64,000 bases of DNA from Blumeriella jaapii (Eukaryota > Ascomycota > Leotiomycetes > Helotiales > Drepanopezizaceae), in contig VWND01000031.1 of NCBI GenBank assembly GCA_009599575.1, positions 248,001 through 312,000 on the forward strand. The letters run 5' to 3'. The notes below the pieces were generated by a model. That model had not been told where the DNA came from. It saw only the letters and a program-made list of their open reading frames with translations, and did no database searches. A program made the translations under genes and the position numbers. Shown here one piece after another: positions 35,182 to 48,135 of the stretch (its first letter is position 1; every line of letters starts with the position of its first letter).

Positions 35182-37019
35182 TTAGCGCTCGTTTTTCCCA
35201 GCTTCCCTTAGACTCGCATTGGAATTCAAATCCCCATTCTCCACATCACCCACCGCATGCGGCTCAGCTACGCTTCCTCTCCTAGCAGTCAGCGCGGCGC
35301 CCTTGCGCCCAATGATGTACCACGGCAGATTGAACATCTCATCCATGCTCTCCAGACTCTTGCCCGCCGTCTCTGGCAAGAAGAACGTTATAAAGGCGAG
35401 ACCCATCAATGTAATAACCGCGAAGAGCCAGAAAGTCCCCTTGGGCGATAGTGCACTGTCGAGAAGCATCAACGGCACGGCCTTGGAATTTCCATACTGG
35501 GTCGCGTAATGGAACGACATGATCATTGAAGTAGCCACAGCCCGAACACGTATGGGAAAGATCTCAGCACCAATAATGAATTGAATCGAGTTCCAGCCGA
35601 GCGCCCAGCCGAAGCCGGATATATAAATGAAGACGATAGCACCGGTACCCGCGTGTTTTACTGAGCTCGGTTGGGCCACGTCCTTATCGGTGATCGTCGG
35701 GACGGCTGTTAAGTATATGGCGATGTAAAGCATCGAGATGAATTGAAGAGTGATACCGAGGGACAAAGATCGCTTCCGCCCGATGAAGTCGACGAGGAAG
35801 AAGCCGCATATGATGGATGAAACGAACTTTACAACGCCGAGGACGGCGGTTGCAAGGAGCCTCTCCGTAGAGCCGGTCGTACCTAGGAGGGAGAAAAATG
35901 TAGGGGCATAAAGCGTGATCGACTGAGCACCAGACCATTCTGCGTATTGTTAGACACGAGTATTCCATCACCTCTTTCGGGCTGCGACTTACGTGAAAGA
36001 AGGTGACAGGTGAGACAGAGCCAGATTCTGTATTTGTTGGCCTTGAGGGTGAACAGCTCCTTGAGAATTGCGAGAAATCCTACGCCCGTGGCCTCCCGCT
36101 CGCGATCAAGCTCTTCGTGTATGTCGGCTAGCTCGCCCTGTACATACGCGTGGTCAGCTGGAAGCTTTCGCAGCTTCGATAAGGTGCTGGCGGCCTGCTC
36201 GTTCCGCCCAGCCTTTGCCAGCCATCGAGGAGACTCCAACGCGAACACGCTCATGATCAGGACGATGCTTGCGAAAACAAGGTGCATGATAGTGGGTCCA
36301 ATCCATTGCGTGGAGGAGGAGTTCGAGACATGGAGGGAGGTTCCATAGTTGGCAAATTGACCCAGCATGATGCCGAGATAGACGAAGAAGCCGCTGAACA
36401 TGCAGATGCAGAGACCTCTGATGGAGCGTGGCGCCGCTTCGGCGAGGTATGCGGGTGCCACCACGGTGGATTGACCGATTCCCAAGCCCATCACAAATCT
36501 CCCAGCAAGGACCTGGCCGTAGTTTCCGTTGGCGGTAATGTAGACAATAACGCCAATAATCCAGACGGTGCAAAGCTGTCTTGTAGCCCAGAGACGTCCC
36601 AGTCTATCGGATGCAATGAACGCAATTAAAGCGCCCCCTACATTGCCGATCTGGACCATGGCCGTGATATTCCCAATCCTGGAGGCTAGTTCCGCCTTGC
36701 TTCGGGTCGGCGAGGTGGTCAAGTCGAACTCTGAGGAGGTTAGGAAGTGAAAATTCCTATGCTGCAAGACAACTTACCAGAGATGAAACTCTTCTGCGCT
36801 ACGGTGGTTGAAATGAGACCTTCGTCTAAACCTCGTCCCATGCCCTACACGACAGAGAACGTCAGTCCAGATCAGGAACGTTCCGCAAGAAGAACCACTC
36901 ACCATGATACTAAAACAAATGACACTGAATGCAAGCCGCCAGTTGAACGCCTCCCTTGGGGTATCGGCCAATGCCGCCTTGAACATCGCGGGCCCGACTA
37001 CTTCGAGGTTAGGGAACAT
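35182..37019 (-). CDS. MFS transporter, sugar porter family
   Basis: Proton-coupled uptake of a sugar, sugar acid or quinate-like compound across the plasma membrane is the family role. Four or more exons: exon 1 starts MFPNLEVVGPAMFKAAL and ends at GTGAGT; exon 2 carries GMGRGLDEGLISTTVAQKSFIS; exon 3 begins EFDLTTSP and holds the first six helices and the long central loop; the last part carries the remaining helices. Signatures: DRLGRLW (loop 2-3), GRFVMGLGIGQ, ESPRWLAKAGR at the end of helix 6, FIGRKRS, and PETAGKSLESMDEMFN after helix 12, all typical of sugar porters. The intron between CHLLSR and QWSGAQSITLYAP is near 35990-35940. About 530 aa. Substrate is not determinable; neighbouring pectin-type genes make a sugar acid worth testing. 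Confidence 0.9.
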
Positions 37020-38732
37020 GTTACAATGGTCAGTTTCTCACTGGCTTACCTGGATTAACCATCTTGTCCTCGCTCACACGTCTTGCGTGGTCAGAGGTTT
37101 GGTACTGTAAGAGAATAGCAAAAGAAGCGGCTTGAGGAGCCAAGTTTCGCAGTCGGGCGGTGCCTTGGAGTTAAATATGGTAACACGTCTAGTTTAAGTA
37201 TCTCAGACCGTCTTTGTGCTCGAACCCCCTCAACCTCCTCTCGTTGATGCAGCCTTATCGGAAGAGGCAAAGCCAACCCCCAGGTCTTTTTCACAGCCAT
37301 TTAAAAGGGTACTGCTATATGCACAGTTCTTTATTTGGCCATTTGCGGCAAAGCTTAAACCGCCACAGGAGTCTGGAATCTGCTGCTCGTAACTTGTCAA
37401 GTTCGATATGCTTCACATCGGTATTGGCCAAGCAAGCATCGGCAAGTGTATCACTAGCGGTACGCTTTAGAACCCCAAGCGTGGCGGTGTGACGATTCGG
37501 CAGAAGTTCTACGACCGTTTTCCAAGCTCAAATTGGGCTGGAGATCGTCGAGAAAGATTTTGCATGATCGAACCGGGTTCAGGAGCCAGCTTTAACCTTG
37601 CAGAATGATGAGTATCGACTCGCATCGATGAGAAGTCATAATGCCGTCCAGACAGAAGGTTTTCCGGTAGATGGCACGTTTCTTGTTGGCTTCCATTGTG
37701 CATTGTGCAGTGAGCTATATGTCTTTTGACCGCTATTATTTCATAGGAAAAGTTTGAAATCGTGCTGATCAGCGAGTTTTGGTAGGTGCGCTTTACGCGA
37801 TCAAAACACTTGCATGTGCACGACGGTTATGGCCTGGTGGCCTGACGCCACTCACTATAGAGCTCGCTGCTGCAGTATATCCAGAACAGGTGGATGTGAA
37901 AGAGTGCCTCCCTTCTGTGAGATTCTGTTGGCGACACAAAGTTCTGCTGCGGAAGCTTGCGAGGAAGAACATAGACATTTTTGGAAGCGGGTTGACCACT
38001 GGTTGCTCCCAATTCTTGTTGAGTGTCGATCATAGAATGGTCGCTGGCAATTATATGACGATCATTATCAGCATTGAATCCTACATCCAAGTCAAGGGTG
38101 CTGAATATGACTAACTCGGAGTTCGCGAGCCTCGCCTTTCGTTCGGTCGACGCACGATAGTCCTCAAAGTTCTGCCCAAATATAACAGTAAAATAGACGC
38201 CTTCCAGCCCTGGCAGCCTGTCAAAGTTCAACAGTAAAATAGACGCCTTCCAGCTGTGGCAGCCTGTCAAAGTTCAATATCGATGACTTACTTGAATAAA
38301 AAAAGACATATGAGTTTGACAGTAGCATCAGTGACACTTTCAGTAGTTGTAAATGTTGTGCGATGCTTTTTTCTGGATCCCTGTTGCGTTCTGGTACAGT
38401 ACAAGCATCAGTTGGTTGCGAACCGACTTCACTACTATCACTTTCAGCATCCAATGAAAGACGTAATGTTCAGGAAAAGACCAATGGGCACAATTGCGGC
38501 ATAAGAATCTGAGGCAAGCTGCCCCCGGATCCTGTCCTTCCCAAACTCCAACATGAAATTCACTCGTCTCAATAGCGCGCATGTTTGCTATTATCAGATA
38601 TCGCTAGGATTCTCGCTTCTGTCGCAAACTGGTGGCTTCAGCGAGTTGTTCATGGCCTCTCCCACTGATTCCCAATGTTTTCACACAGCTTTCATCATAT
38701 CGGCATTTTCGTGAGCTTTCTCGTTCTGTTCC
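37020..38732. other. Intergenic region
   Basis: No supported gene. It contains a 46-bp tandem duplication (38185-38276) and a TACAGTAC motif near 38395. Confidence 0.6.
38185..38276. repeat. 46-bp tandem duplication
   Basis: Two adjacent copies (38185-38230 and 38231-38276) beginning ACAGTAAAATAGACGCC, with two mismatches between them (AGCCCTGG versus AGCTGTGG). Confidence 0.95.
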
Positions 38733-39403
38733 TCAAGATCGTACCTTGCGGCTTGCCTCAAACTCCCGCAGGAACTTTGGACCAACAGTAAGATCATCAT
38801 CCCCGCTGATATCGCTGTCTTCCAGATCCGGTCGTAGGTTCAATGATCGCTTGGCCGCACGGCGCCAGTACTCGCGTGATCTCGAGCTGGCTCGGACAGT
38901 GAATGCTTCCAAGGCAGCCCAGAAAGCTAAGGCTTCGTCTTCAAGGCCAAGAACCCGAAGGGATCGAATGATTCTGGTGATTCTGAGGTGGTTGTGGTTG
39001 AATCGCATATCCCAGTTCCGACAGTGATTGGAATAATTGGGGCCTTTGAGAACCTGAAATACATACCTGTCAATTTTTGCAACCTTCCTTGAAGGTTGTG
39101 AAGTTCTTTTACCTCAATGCCGCCCTCGGTTTGGAGCACAAACCCGTAGAACCATAGAATCTTCTCAAATGACTCCCTCAACTTGAGTCTTAAGTCAAGA
39201 CGCGAACGAAACTCCTTCCACACTTCGCGGTCAATTATGGGCGCATTCCAATTGAAATCGGAGATCTCGGGCAAGGGAAACAACATCTGGATGTAGTCGT
39301 GGCACCCCTCGAGCTCGTCGGCGTCCCACTGGAGGATCTCGGACAACGAACGTCCCCGGTGATCGGGTCGCGTTCCTTCGTAGAAGGTGACGAGCAGATT
39401 CAT
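38733..39403 (-). CDS. Opioid growth factor receptor (OGFr) conserved-domain protein
   Basis: OGFr_N-like domain found in animals, bacteria and many fungi; its biochemical role in fungi is unknown. Exon 1 begins MNLLVTFYEGTRPDHRGRS and carries LSEILQWDADELEGCHDYIQ and MLFPLPEISDFN, the diagnostic motif of this domain. A short intron of about 58 bp (near 39111-39054, GTAAAA to TTTCAG) joins ...EGGIE to VLKGPNYSNHCRNW. The second exon carries NHNHLRITRIIRSLRVLGLEDEA and SREYWRRAAKRSLNLRPDLE, again matching the family. About 200 aa, probably cytosolic or nuclear, with no signal peptide. Confidence 0.85.
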
Positions 39404-40618
39404 CTTGGCTTTGTCTTCGGCTTCATGTGATGGCGAAGTCGTGATAGATCAGTATCAGCGAAGTTGCGGCCGATTGATGGAGTTTGGAACCTTTCATTCT
39501 CGAGAAGATTTTCGTGGTGGGTGAAGGAGGGCAGGGGCGCGTAAGCAGCAAGCACGAATGGGTCATAACATCACGTGATTTGAGATGACTTGAGCATCTT
39601 GCCAAGACCTCAACTTGAACTTCACATACTGTACTTCTCTCGTATCTTGATTCCATCTTTCCCACACATTTGTTAGAGCTTCAAAATCCCGTTGTTCTTT
39701 TATCTCGAGACGGGACACCTTTAATTGTCTGCTGGGAGGCCGGAGATGCCTGGAATTTCCTCTTATCGGGCAACGGTGCCGTTTGTTCTGCGTCCACGGT
39801 TGGATCCGCGCTAACATCTCCCACCTCGGATTCAATCCAAATAGATGGAAACCTCAATCGCTTACTAGGGAAGCGCGAAGGATTGTGTAAGTGATTGCTC
39901 GAGAAGCTGCTCTGATCCAGTGGCTTTGAGATACAGAGTACACGTCTTTTGAACATGGGATCATCAACAGACAGGAGCCTATCGCAATGGAGGAAATCCG
40001 GAATCAGTTCTTGATCTGGTTTGCTGTGGAATCTGAAGCTGCAGCAGGATACGCAGAATCTCTCTTAGGGAGGTGCTTGTATGTGAGTATAGTGCTTCTG
40101 AGCTTATCGGTCTACCCCTCTTTCCCGGCGTCAAAGTGGCGTTTGCTCTACATTCGTATTTGTTCGGCAAAACAAGCAATTCGAAGCTTTCTGAAGGTAT
40201 GCGCCAAGCCCCCTCGATATCATACTTTAAATCTTTAGCTAATACTGAAAAGGGAGGGTTATACACATGAATGAACTGGTATGTCTAGTACATAACCTGC
40301 TGGCTACCTCGAGCGAACGCTTCCATTGGCGGGATAGAAATACTAGAAGCGGGATCAATCAGAGGCTACACCAGATTGATCCTGTTGCAATCCGGCACCT
40401 GCCAAAGGATGACAAGTCAACACGCTGATAGCATATCTAGCCTCAGTACGATACAGAAGACATGGAGTAAGTTGTCCGCCAGGAGTGATGTGACAAGTAA
40501 AGGTATTTAAGGTAAGCCCTTGCTTCTGGTATGGCTCGAGATCATTTTCAGTGGTCTTTGGAGGAGAAGCTTTTCTTATATCACGGAGCGATCAAGGGTT
40601 TCTTTGTCGAGCCTCACT
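39404..40618. other. Intergenic region between OGFr and S53 genes
   Basis: The two flanking genes are divergent. Short open frames exist but none has a motif or splice structure I can support. This probably holds both promoters. Confidence 0.6.
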
Positions 40619-43252
40619 ATGCGTTTCTCCCTCCTGGCCCTGGCTGGCTTCCTGACAGCAGCTATCACTGCCCCTACCCCCCAAGAACGATATGCCGTTC
40701 ACGAACGTCGGGACCGTCTCCCCATGCAGTGGGAGAAGACTGCCCGAATCCATGAGGCCTCAGTGATACCTATGCGCGTTGCTCTCACTCAAAAGAATCT
40801 GCACAAAGGCGAAGATTTTCTCATGGATGTGTCTCACCCAGATTCGCCGAGCTTCGGCAAACAGTACGTCAACCCAGCTATGACCATGATCTACCTCTAG
40901 GGCTGTGTATGAACTTTATTTTACTCACTGTTACTCTTGAGCTCAAGACTCTCAACACGAGCATCTATTGACTCTTCAATTTTCAGTTGGTCTGCGAAAG
41001 AAGTTGCTGAGGTGTTCGCTCCAACCAAGGAAGCTGTTTCAGCAGTTCGCGAATGGCTCTCGGCTGCTGGAATTAACGGTGATCGCGTGCGGCAGTCGCA
41101 GAGTCTCAATTGGATTTACACCAACGTGACCATAGCTGAGGCCGAGTCTCTGCTGAGGGCCCATTTCTACGAGTTCACGCATGTGGAGACTGGACAAACC
41201 CACGTCGCCTGCGAAGAATATTCTGTGCCCGAGGGTATCCAGAAACACATCGACTTCATCACTCCCACTGTCCACTTTGATGCCAAGGTCGACCTGAAGA
41301 AGAAGCGACGAGCAATGACCGCCCATGACATTGCTATGGTCAAGCGTCAAGCCTCTAAGGTCGGCCATAAGGTCCAGCCCGGCGTTGGACGTGCTATAGG
41401 CTCTCCCGGTGACAAGTCATTGCCTAAATTAGGAGGCAAGATACCTTTCGGCACTATCATTGATGAGCTGAAAAATTGCGATTCGTCGATTGTCCCAAAT
41501 TGTCTTCGAGCACTATACTTGCTCCCACCGAAATTTCTAGCGAGTTCGAAAAGTAAGTCGCTTTCATCCCAAAAAAAAAATTGATCGCCTGTTAACCGTT
41601 CAAAGACTCTTACGGAATTGTGGAGTACACACCTCAAGCGTATCTCCCAGGAGATTTAAACCTCTTCTTCAGCAATTTCTCGGAAGCGCAAGTTGGTCAG
41701 CGTCCGATACTTCAGTCAATCGATGGAGGCTATCTCCAAACTGATATGCAGTCTTTCGATTATAACGGAGAATCTGTAAAGCTCTCTCCTGCGGCACTTT
41801 GTCTATACAGTACTTACGAATGATTAGGATCTCGATCTCGAGTATGCCATGTCGTTGGTCTATCCCCAGAAAGTCACGCTTTACCAAGTAGGAGATAGTC
41901 TGGAGGGTGCTTCATTTAACGATTTTCTTGATGCACTAGATGGAAGCTATTGCACTTATGATGGGGGCGACGACCCCAGCCAAGATGCCGTCTACCCCGA
42001 TCCGTATGGTGAAGGAGCTGGTGTTTACAAGGGCCCCAAGAACTGGTAAGCGAGCCCTTGCTTCCGCCGAGACAGTCGTGGTGACCAAGTGACTGGATAC
42101 CTGCTAAAGTTCTGTTTCATTTCGTAGTGGGGGCTTTGCAGCAAGCAAAGTCATCTCAACATCGTACGGCTACAATGAAGCAGACCTTACTCCATTCTAC
42201 GAGCAGCGCCAATGTCATGAGTAAGTTGGCCGTGCCATCATAAACAGTCCGCTATTAGACGTCAACCCGAGTGACCTCCGCTTGCAACTTCCCTCAGTCG
42301 CTGCGGCGAGATATTTGCTGACTACTTGATTCTGTCAGATACATGAAGCTTGGTCTTCAAGGTGTCACATTTATCTATTCTTCAGGTGACTATGGCGTGG
42401 CAGGTAATGGTGGACAATGCATCGACACAGCGACTGGCGAATACAATGACGGTTAGCTGTCCTCCGGCATTCTTCGGAAACTAAGCTCAGGTGATGTGAC
42501 AGGCACCACTGGAATGTTCAACCCAGCCTTTCCTAGTACTTGTCCCTGTAAGTAATCACCAACATCTGCGACGTTCTTTCCGTTGCCAAGATAGAGAAAG
42601 ACCTGACTCTCGAATAGACGTAACTTCGGTCGGCGCGACTCAGGTCAAGCCAGGCGCAAGTGTCACCCAACCCGAACAGGCCGCCGAATCAGTCATCTAT
42701 TCCGGCGGCGGTTTCTCGAATGTCTTTTCCATGCCATCCTATCAAGCTAGCGCCGTCAAATCCTACTTTGCAAACAACAAGCCGACCTATGGACCCGATC
42801 GTTACAACACTTCGATGCAATCCCGCGGCTACCCTGATGTCTCTGCGAACGGCGTCAATTACGTCGTCGCCGTCGACGGAACCTTTTCTTACGTCTACGG
42901 AACTTCTGCTAGTGCGCCCACGTTCGGTAGTGTCATAACGCTGATTAACGGTGCGAGGTTGAATCTCGGCAAAGCACCTGTTGGGTTCATCAACCCGATT
43001 CTGTATAACTACCCTGGAAACTTGAACGATGTCACGTCGGGTGGTAATCAGGGATGTGGAACTCCTGGCTTCACGAGTGTCAAAGGGTGGGATCCTGTCA
43101 CTGGATTGGGAACACCGAACTTCCCGAAAATGCTGGCAACGGTACGTGCTAACCCCGAAATCTGTTTTCCTTTGAGGTCGCTCCGGGGAGTATTCAGATT
43201 GACATTCAAGCCCAAGGAACAACCTAACATTGATCGTAATTCCACAAGATGA
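40619..43252 (+). CDS. Sedolisin / tripeptidyl-peptidase (S53), secreted
   Basis: Family role: acid serine-carboxyl protease, secreted as a proenzyme. It has a signal peptide (MRFSLLALAGFLTAAITA), then a pro-kumamolisin domain across exons 1 and 2 joined as FGK-HWSAKEVAEVFAP (intron 40864-40986). The mature domain runs from about 41500: DSYGIVEYTPQAYLPGDLNLFF, then NGES joined to DLDLEYAMSLVYPQKVT (the catalytic Glu and Asp pair of S53), ISTSYGYNEADLTPFY, GVTFIYSSGDYGVAG (oxyanion Asp), SVGATQV and GTSASAPTFGS with the catalytic Ser. SVKGWDPVTGLGTPNFPKML near the end is the calcium-site region. At least seven short introns. The final exon may be spliced (GTACGT at 43142) and end slightly beyond 43252. 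All catalytic residues are present. Confidence 0.92.
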
Positions 43253-44481
43253 CACTACTAACTCCGGTTCTCATAGTGGCTCGCTCTACCTTAAGGTGAT
43301 TAGGTCCTGTGTGTTGGGATTCTTCTACCACCGAGGACATGTAGAGAAGAGTGACGGTTGTACATAACTCTATGCTATCTATTCACCGAGTTTTAAATGC
43401 GGCGCTTAAGGTCAATGGTATGAATCCCGTTCAATCTCTATTGTAAAGTCCATACAGAGTGTGTGACCCCTAGGAGTAGCTTCGCAAATGTTTTCGAAAA
43501 CATTTCAGCTGTGAAAGTAGCCATTACAGCGACCAGTAGAACACGCTCACTGAGATATCAAGATGAATATAGGCTCTAATGGTGAGATTCGCAAGACCTC
43601 TTGCAAAAGACAAAGCGTCAGGACACAGAGAAACTCCTAGAATACAAACCAATAGGCAGCAAAAGATTATCGTATGATAACAGCTTCTGCCTCGGGCTAG
43701 ATTCAGAATTGGGGCCACCACATATTGGGTTTAACCGATAGCTATGAGATCAAAACCTCGCAGGTATAAAGCCCAAAACAAACACAAGATAAGAATGTAA
43801 ATCGCCATCGACGATGCCATGGCCAGGAGCCCGGTCAACGAGCCTGTTTTCCTAAAGCCTCGATGTCAAATACTTGCCACAAAGTGTCAGTACAGAGTGG
43901 AACATTTGATGACTTATTCTGAAAGATTAGATGATATCAGGCACTAGAAAATCTCGGGACAGAAAGAGAGACTTCAGTAGCTGACACTCGGAACGTCCAA
44001 TAAGAGCAAAGACTCGTGATAAAGCTTGACGATGGAGCACTGGCGACGAAGATCAGGACAGGAAGATAGGAAGATAGCATGCCAAGAGGCAATGGACAAT
44101 GACTTTGCCAAGCCCCCTCCCCTTTTCCTCCAAGACCAGAAAGGATAGACGAGGTCTCGAATGCTGGGTTCGAAGGGCGTTCATACTCTGCAGTACAAGT
44201 GAGTAAATAAACTCGTTGAGCCAAAATACAGTACTGCACAGTAGCTGTTCGTTAGCGCGAGGCTGAGATGCGCACGGATGAGCTTGCCGCGGCCTTGAGA
44301 CCACGAAACAGCTTCGTGGGAGGAGAAGTTGTTTCGTGTCCAGCTCCAGTACAGTACAGCAGGATGACAGCTATCCAAACACCGCTTCTTCGTCTCTGAT
44401 TCTTCTTCTTCTTCTTCTTCTTCTTCTTCTTCTTTTCTTTGCCTGACTGCGATTCTGCGACTCCCTCAAGTACCCCCCAAC
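43253..44481. other. Intergenic region with (TTC)n
   Basis: No recognised gene. There is a (TTC)n run at about 44399-44435 just before the SDR gene, and GTACAGTAC-type motifs near 44228 and 44352. Confidence 0.6.
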
Positions 44482-45597
44482 ATGTCCTACCAGCCGCGAA
44501 GCCGAGAGCTCTCATGGGCCAAGCCCCTCTCTGTCGACCTCATCCTCAAAGTTCTCAATGTGACATTTCTGCACCCGTTCGTAGCATGGATGATCCCGTT
44601 GTGTATGCGAGCGCAGGCGATGGAATGGACGCATACGGCGATGCAGCTCTCGATAGGGTATGCCGGCCTCTTGACGGCGCTGTTCTTCCTGGGGATCCTC
44701 AACCAGCAAATCGCATACTCGAAGCCGCGCAAGGTGGACTTCTCGGAGGAGGTGATCGTGATCACAGGTGGAGCGAGCGGCCTGGGGCTGCTGGTGGCAG
44801 AAGTCTATGGCATGAGGGGTGCTACGGTTGCGGTCCTCGATGTGAAGGAGCTCGACGCTGGCGAGGCGCGGGGCGTGTCCGTGTACAAGTGCGATGTTGG
44901 GGACAGGAGCCAGGTCGCGAAGGTGGCACTTGAGATTGAAACCGATGTGGGCTTCTCCTGCTACTATCTTGCCGCCATTTGAACTGACAGTGACTAGCTA
45001 GGAACGCCCACCATTCTCATCAACAACGCCGCGATTGTGAACGGCAAACCACTGCTCGAACTCTCACTAGATGAAATTGACCGAACATTCAGGATCAATC
45101 TTCTCTCTCACTTCTACACTATCAAAGCATTCCTCCCAGGAATGATCAGAGCTGGACACGGCACAATTGTCACGATGTCTAGCGTTCTTGGCCAAATCGG
45201 TGCCGGATCGCTCACTGACTATGCAGCATCGAAAGCTGGTATCACGGCCATGCACAAATCTTTGGCAGCTGAGCTGAAGGCAACACCTGAGATCAAGACG
45301 ATATTGGTCTCTCCGGGACAGCTGAGCACCCCGTTGTTCGATGGAGTAGAGACACCGAACTCGTTCTTCGGCCCAGTGTTGGAACCCGTCGATGTCGCAA
45401 AAGAAGTCATTGCTGCTATCGACTCTGGGAGCAGCGCTGTGCTGGCTATGCCGTTATACGCAAGATGGATCGACTGGTTGAATGTCTTGCCCGTGGGTGT
45501 ACAGGCTATTGTCAGAAGTATGGCTGGGGTTGATCGAGCTATGAAGGGTTATGTTGGGCGAGGAGAGACCGTAGAAAAAGCGGAAAGCGTGATGTAG
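44482..45597 (+). CDS. Short-chain dehydrogenase/reductase (SDR), membrane-anchored type
   Basis: NAD(P)-dependent oxidoreductase of the classical SDR fold, resembling retinol/sterol dehydrogenase-like fungal SDRs. An N-terminal hydrophobic part (FLHPFVAWMIPLCM and YAGLLTALFFLGIL) suggests ER or lipid-droplet membrane anchoring. Cofactor motif TGGASGLG, then CDVGDRSQV; intron at about 44950-44999 joins ...EIETD to LGTPTILINNAAI (NNA motif). Catalytic residues: Ser in VTMSSVLGQ and YAASK (Tyr, Lys). SPGQLSTPLF matches the PG motif after the active site. About 355 aa. Substrate unknown. Confidence 0.9.
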
Positions 45598-45994
45598 ATG
45601 AAGATTGCAGTGCTATCGCCATCATCGATATTTGATGTGAATGTGAATGAAAGGAGATGAGCAATGTAGAAGAGCCGATGTGATCAAAGCTTGTAGAACT
45701 GAAGTAGAAGCCTTTCCGCAATTGGAATTTCTACAGAGATAGGATGGATGTTGGTTGTACTTTGTTTACTAACTCTGCCCCTCATGCTTGATAGGCGAGC
45801 AAGGCGACGCTTGGACATTTTTTTTTTGCGGGCGCGAGATTTCACGCGCCTGGCAATAGACTGCAAGTAATTGTTCTGCCAGACACCTTACGACACCTAG
45901 ACACCCAATCACCCCACGAAAGCTTCAACGCCCTACCCTCGACCCCCGATATCCATCGAAAGCTTTGCGACGTCAGGTTCGACCAGAATTCAAG

Positions 45995-47918
45995 ATGCAG
46001 GCGCCGGTGGTGGTAATGAGTACGTCCTTCCAAGAGCCCCCCAGGGCTACCAACACAGGAGCTTGGATTTTGCTTTCCTGATACTGATGAGTACTGGCAG
46101 ATACCCAGAATGGGGATAGGCAGACGGGGAGAAAAGCTCAGCTTTCGAATATCACAGCAGCCAAGACGTAAGGCGCCCAGCACCCTCCTCCCAGGCTTAG
46201 CAAACCAGAGACGGGACCTCGAATCTGACTACAAGTAGCGTCGCGGATATCATTCGGTCATGTCTGGGCCCCAAGGCCATGCTCAAGATGTTGCTGGATC
46301 CTATGGGCGGTATCGTCTTGACGAACGATGGCCATGCCATTCTCCGAGAAATCGAGGTGTCGCATCCGGCGGCGAAGAGCATGATCGAGCTCAGCAGAAC
46401 CCAAGACGAGGAGGTTGGAGACGGAACTACGACGGTTATCATTCTTGGTACGCACTCTGCACAGACGCTGCTAGTCTAAAGCTCATGAATCACAGCTGGC
46501 GAGATTCTTGCCCAAGCCCTACCGCAGCTAGAGCGCAACATCCACCCCGTGGTCATCATCTCCGCTTTCAAGCACGCCCTTAAAGATGCGCTCGAGATCA
46601 TCGACGAGATCTCCCTCCCGGTCGATATAGACGATGACAAGGCCATGTACCAACTGATCTCCTCCTCCATCGGCACCAAGTTCGTCTCGAGATGGTCAGA
46701 ACTGATGTGCAACCTCGCGTTGCAAGCGGTGCGCACAGTCACCTTCGAAGTCGGCGGTGGCAAGAAGGAAGTCGATATCAAGCGTTACGCGCGAGTGGAG
46801 AAGGTGCCTGGTGGGGAGATTGAGGACAGCCGAGTCCTGGATGGGGTGATGCTCAACAAGGATATCACGCATCCCAAGATGCGAAGACGGATAGAGAAGC
46901 CGCGCATTGTGCTGTTGGACTGCACGCTGGAGTACAAGAAGGGGGAGTCGCAGACGAACATCGAGATCAGCAAGGAAGAGGACTGGAACAAGATCTTGCA
47001 GATTGAGGAGGAGCAGGTTAAGCTCATGTGTGATGCGATCCTGGCCGTCAAGCCGGACCTGGTCATCACCGAGAAGGGAGTTTCTGGTACGTGGACTCGT
47101 TTCATGCTTGCTGGTGGAAGCTCTGCTGACTATCTAGATCTTGCCCAACATTATCTTCTCAAGGCCAACGTAACCGCCCTTCGCCGAGTCCGCAAGTCCG
47201 ACACCAACCGAGTGGCCCGGGCCACGGGCGCAACCATCGTCAACCGCGTCGAGGATCTCCAAGAATCCGACGTGGGAACGCAGTGCGGCCTTTTCGAGAT
47301 CGAGAAGATCGGCGACGAGTACTTCACTTTCCTCACCAAGTGCAAAGACCCCAAGGCCTGCACCATCCTCCTGCGAGGCCCGTCCAAAGACATCCTGAAC
47401 GAGATCGACCGCAACCTGGCGGATGCGATGGCCGTGGCGAGAAACGTCATGTTCCACCCCCGACTCTCGCCGGGGGGCGGCGCCACGGAGATGGCTGTGG
47501 CCGTTCGACTTGGGCAGTTGGCCAAGAGCATCGAGGGGGTCCAACAATGGCCCTACAAGGCTGTCGCGGAGGCTATGGAGGTGATCCCCCGAACCCTCAT
47601 CCAGAACGCCGGTGCCAGTCCGGTGAGGGTTCTGACTGCGCTGCGAGCTAAGCACGCCGAGGGCGGAAGCGCGTGGGGTATTGATGGAGACACTGGAAAA
47701 CTTGTGGACATGAAGGAGTACGGGGTGTGGGAGCCAGAGGCAGTCAAGTTACAGAGCATCAAGACTGCGATTGAGGTAAGTTCTCTCGACTACTCGCTCA
47801 TTCGATCCACGGTGCTAATTTGCTACAGTCTGCTTGCTTGCTTCTGAGAGTAGACGATATCTGCAGTGCGAAGGCCGCACGACAGGCCGGGGGAGGTGGT
47901 GCGCCCGGAGATGATTAG
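45995..47918 (+). CDS. cct3: T-complex protein 1 subunit gamma (chaperonin CCT3)
   Basis: One of eight subunits of the cytosolic chaperonin TRiC/CCT, which folds actin, tubulin and other proteins using ATP. The start MQAPVVVM joins across an intron to NTQNGDRQTGRKAQL. Then AKTVADIIRSCLGPKAMLKM, LTNDGHAILREIEVSHP and DEEVGDGTTT give the nucleotide-binding signatures. Later parts include ITEKGVS (followed by an intron), CTILLRGPSKDILNEIDRNLADAM and SPGGGATEMAVA. The C-terminus AARQAGGGGAPGDD is typical of gamma subunits. About five introns, the last near 47776-47828. Full length of about 540 aa with no lesions. Confidence 0.96.
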
Positions 47919-48135
47919 ATGGCGTCGTCTTGAAGAGAGAGTTAGTGTATCACAGAGCGACCCGAACGTGGCGGGCATACCCTTGTAACATAGCACAGAG
48001 CTCAAGACGAATGTATGTCCAGATTTGGCGCGCACCCGTTCTATGGCACTCGGCCAGCCATGATTCGGGCAAGCAATGCATCCGACTGAAGCGTCGAGCC
48101 GTGGCATCACGGTTGCATTCCACACACATGGCGCG

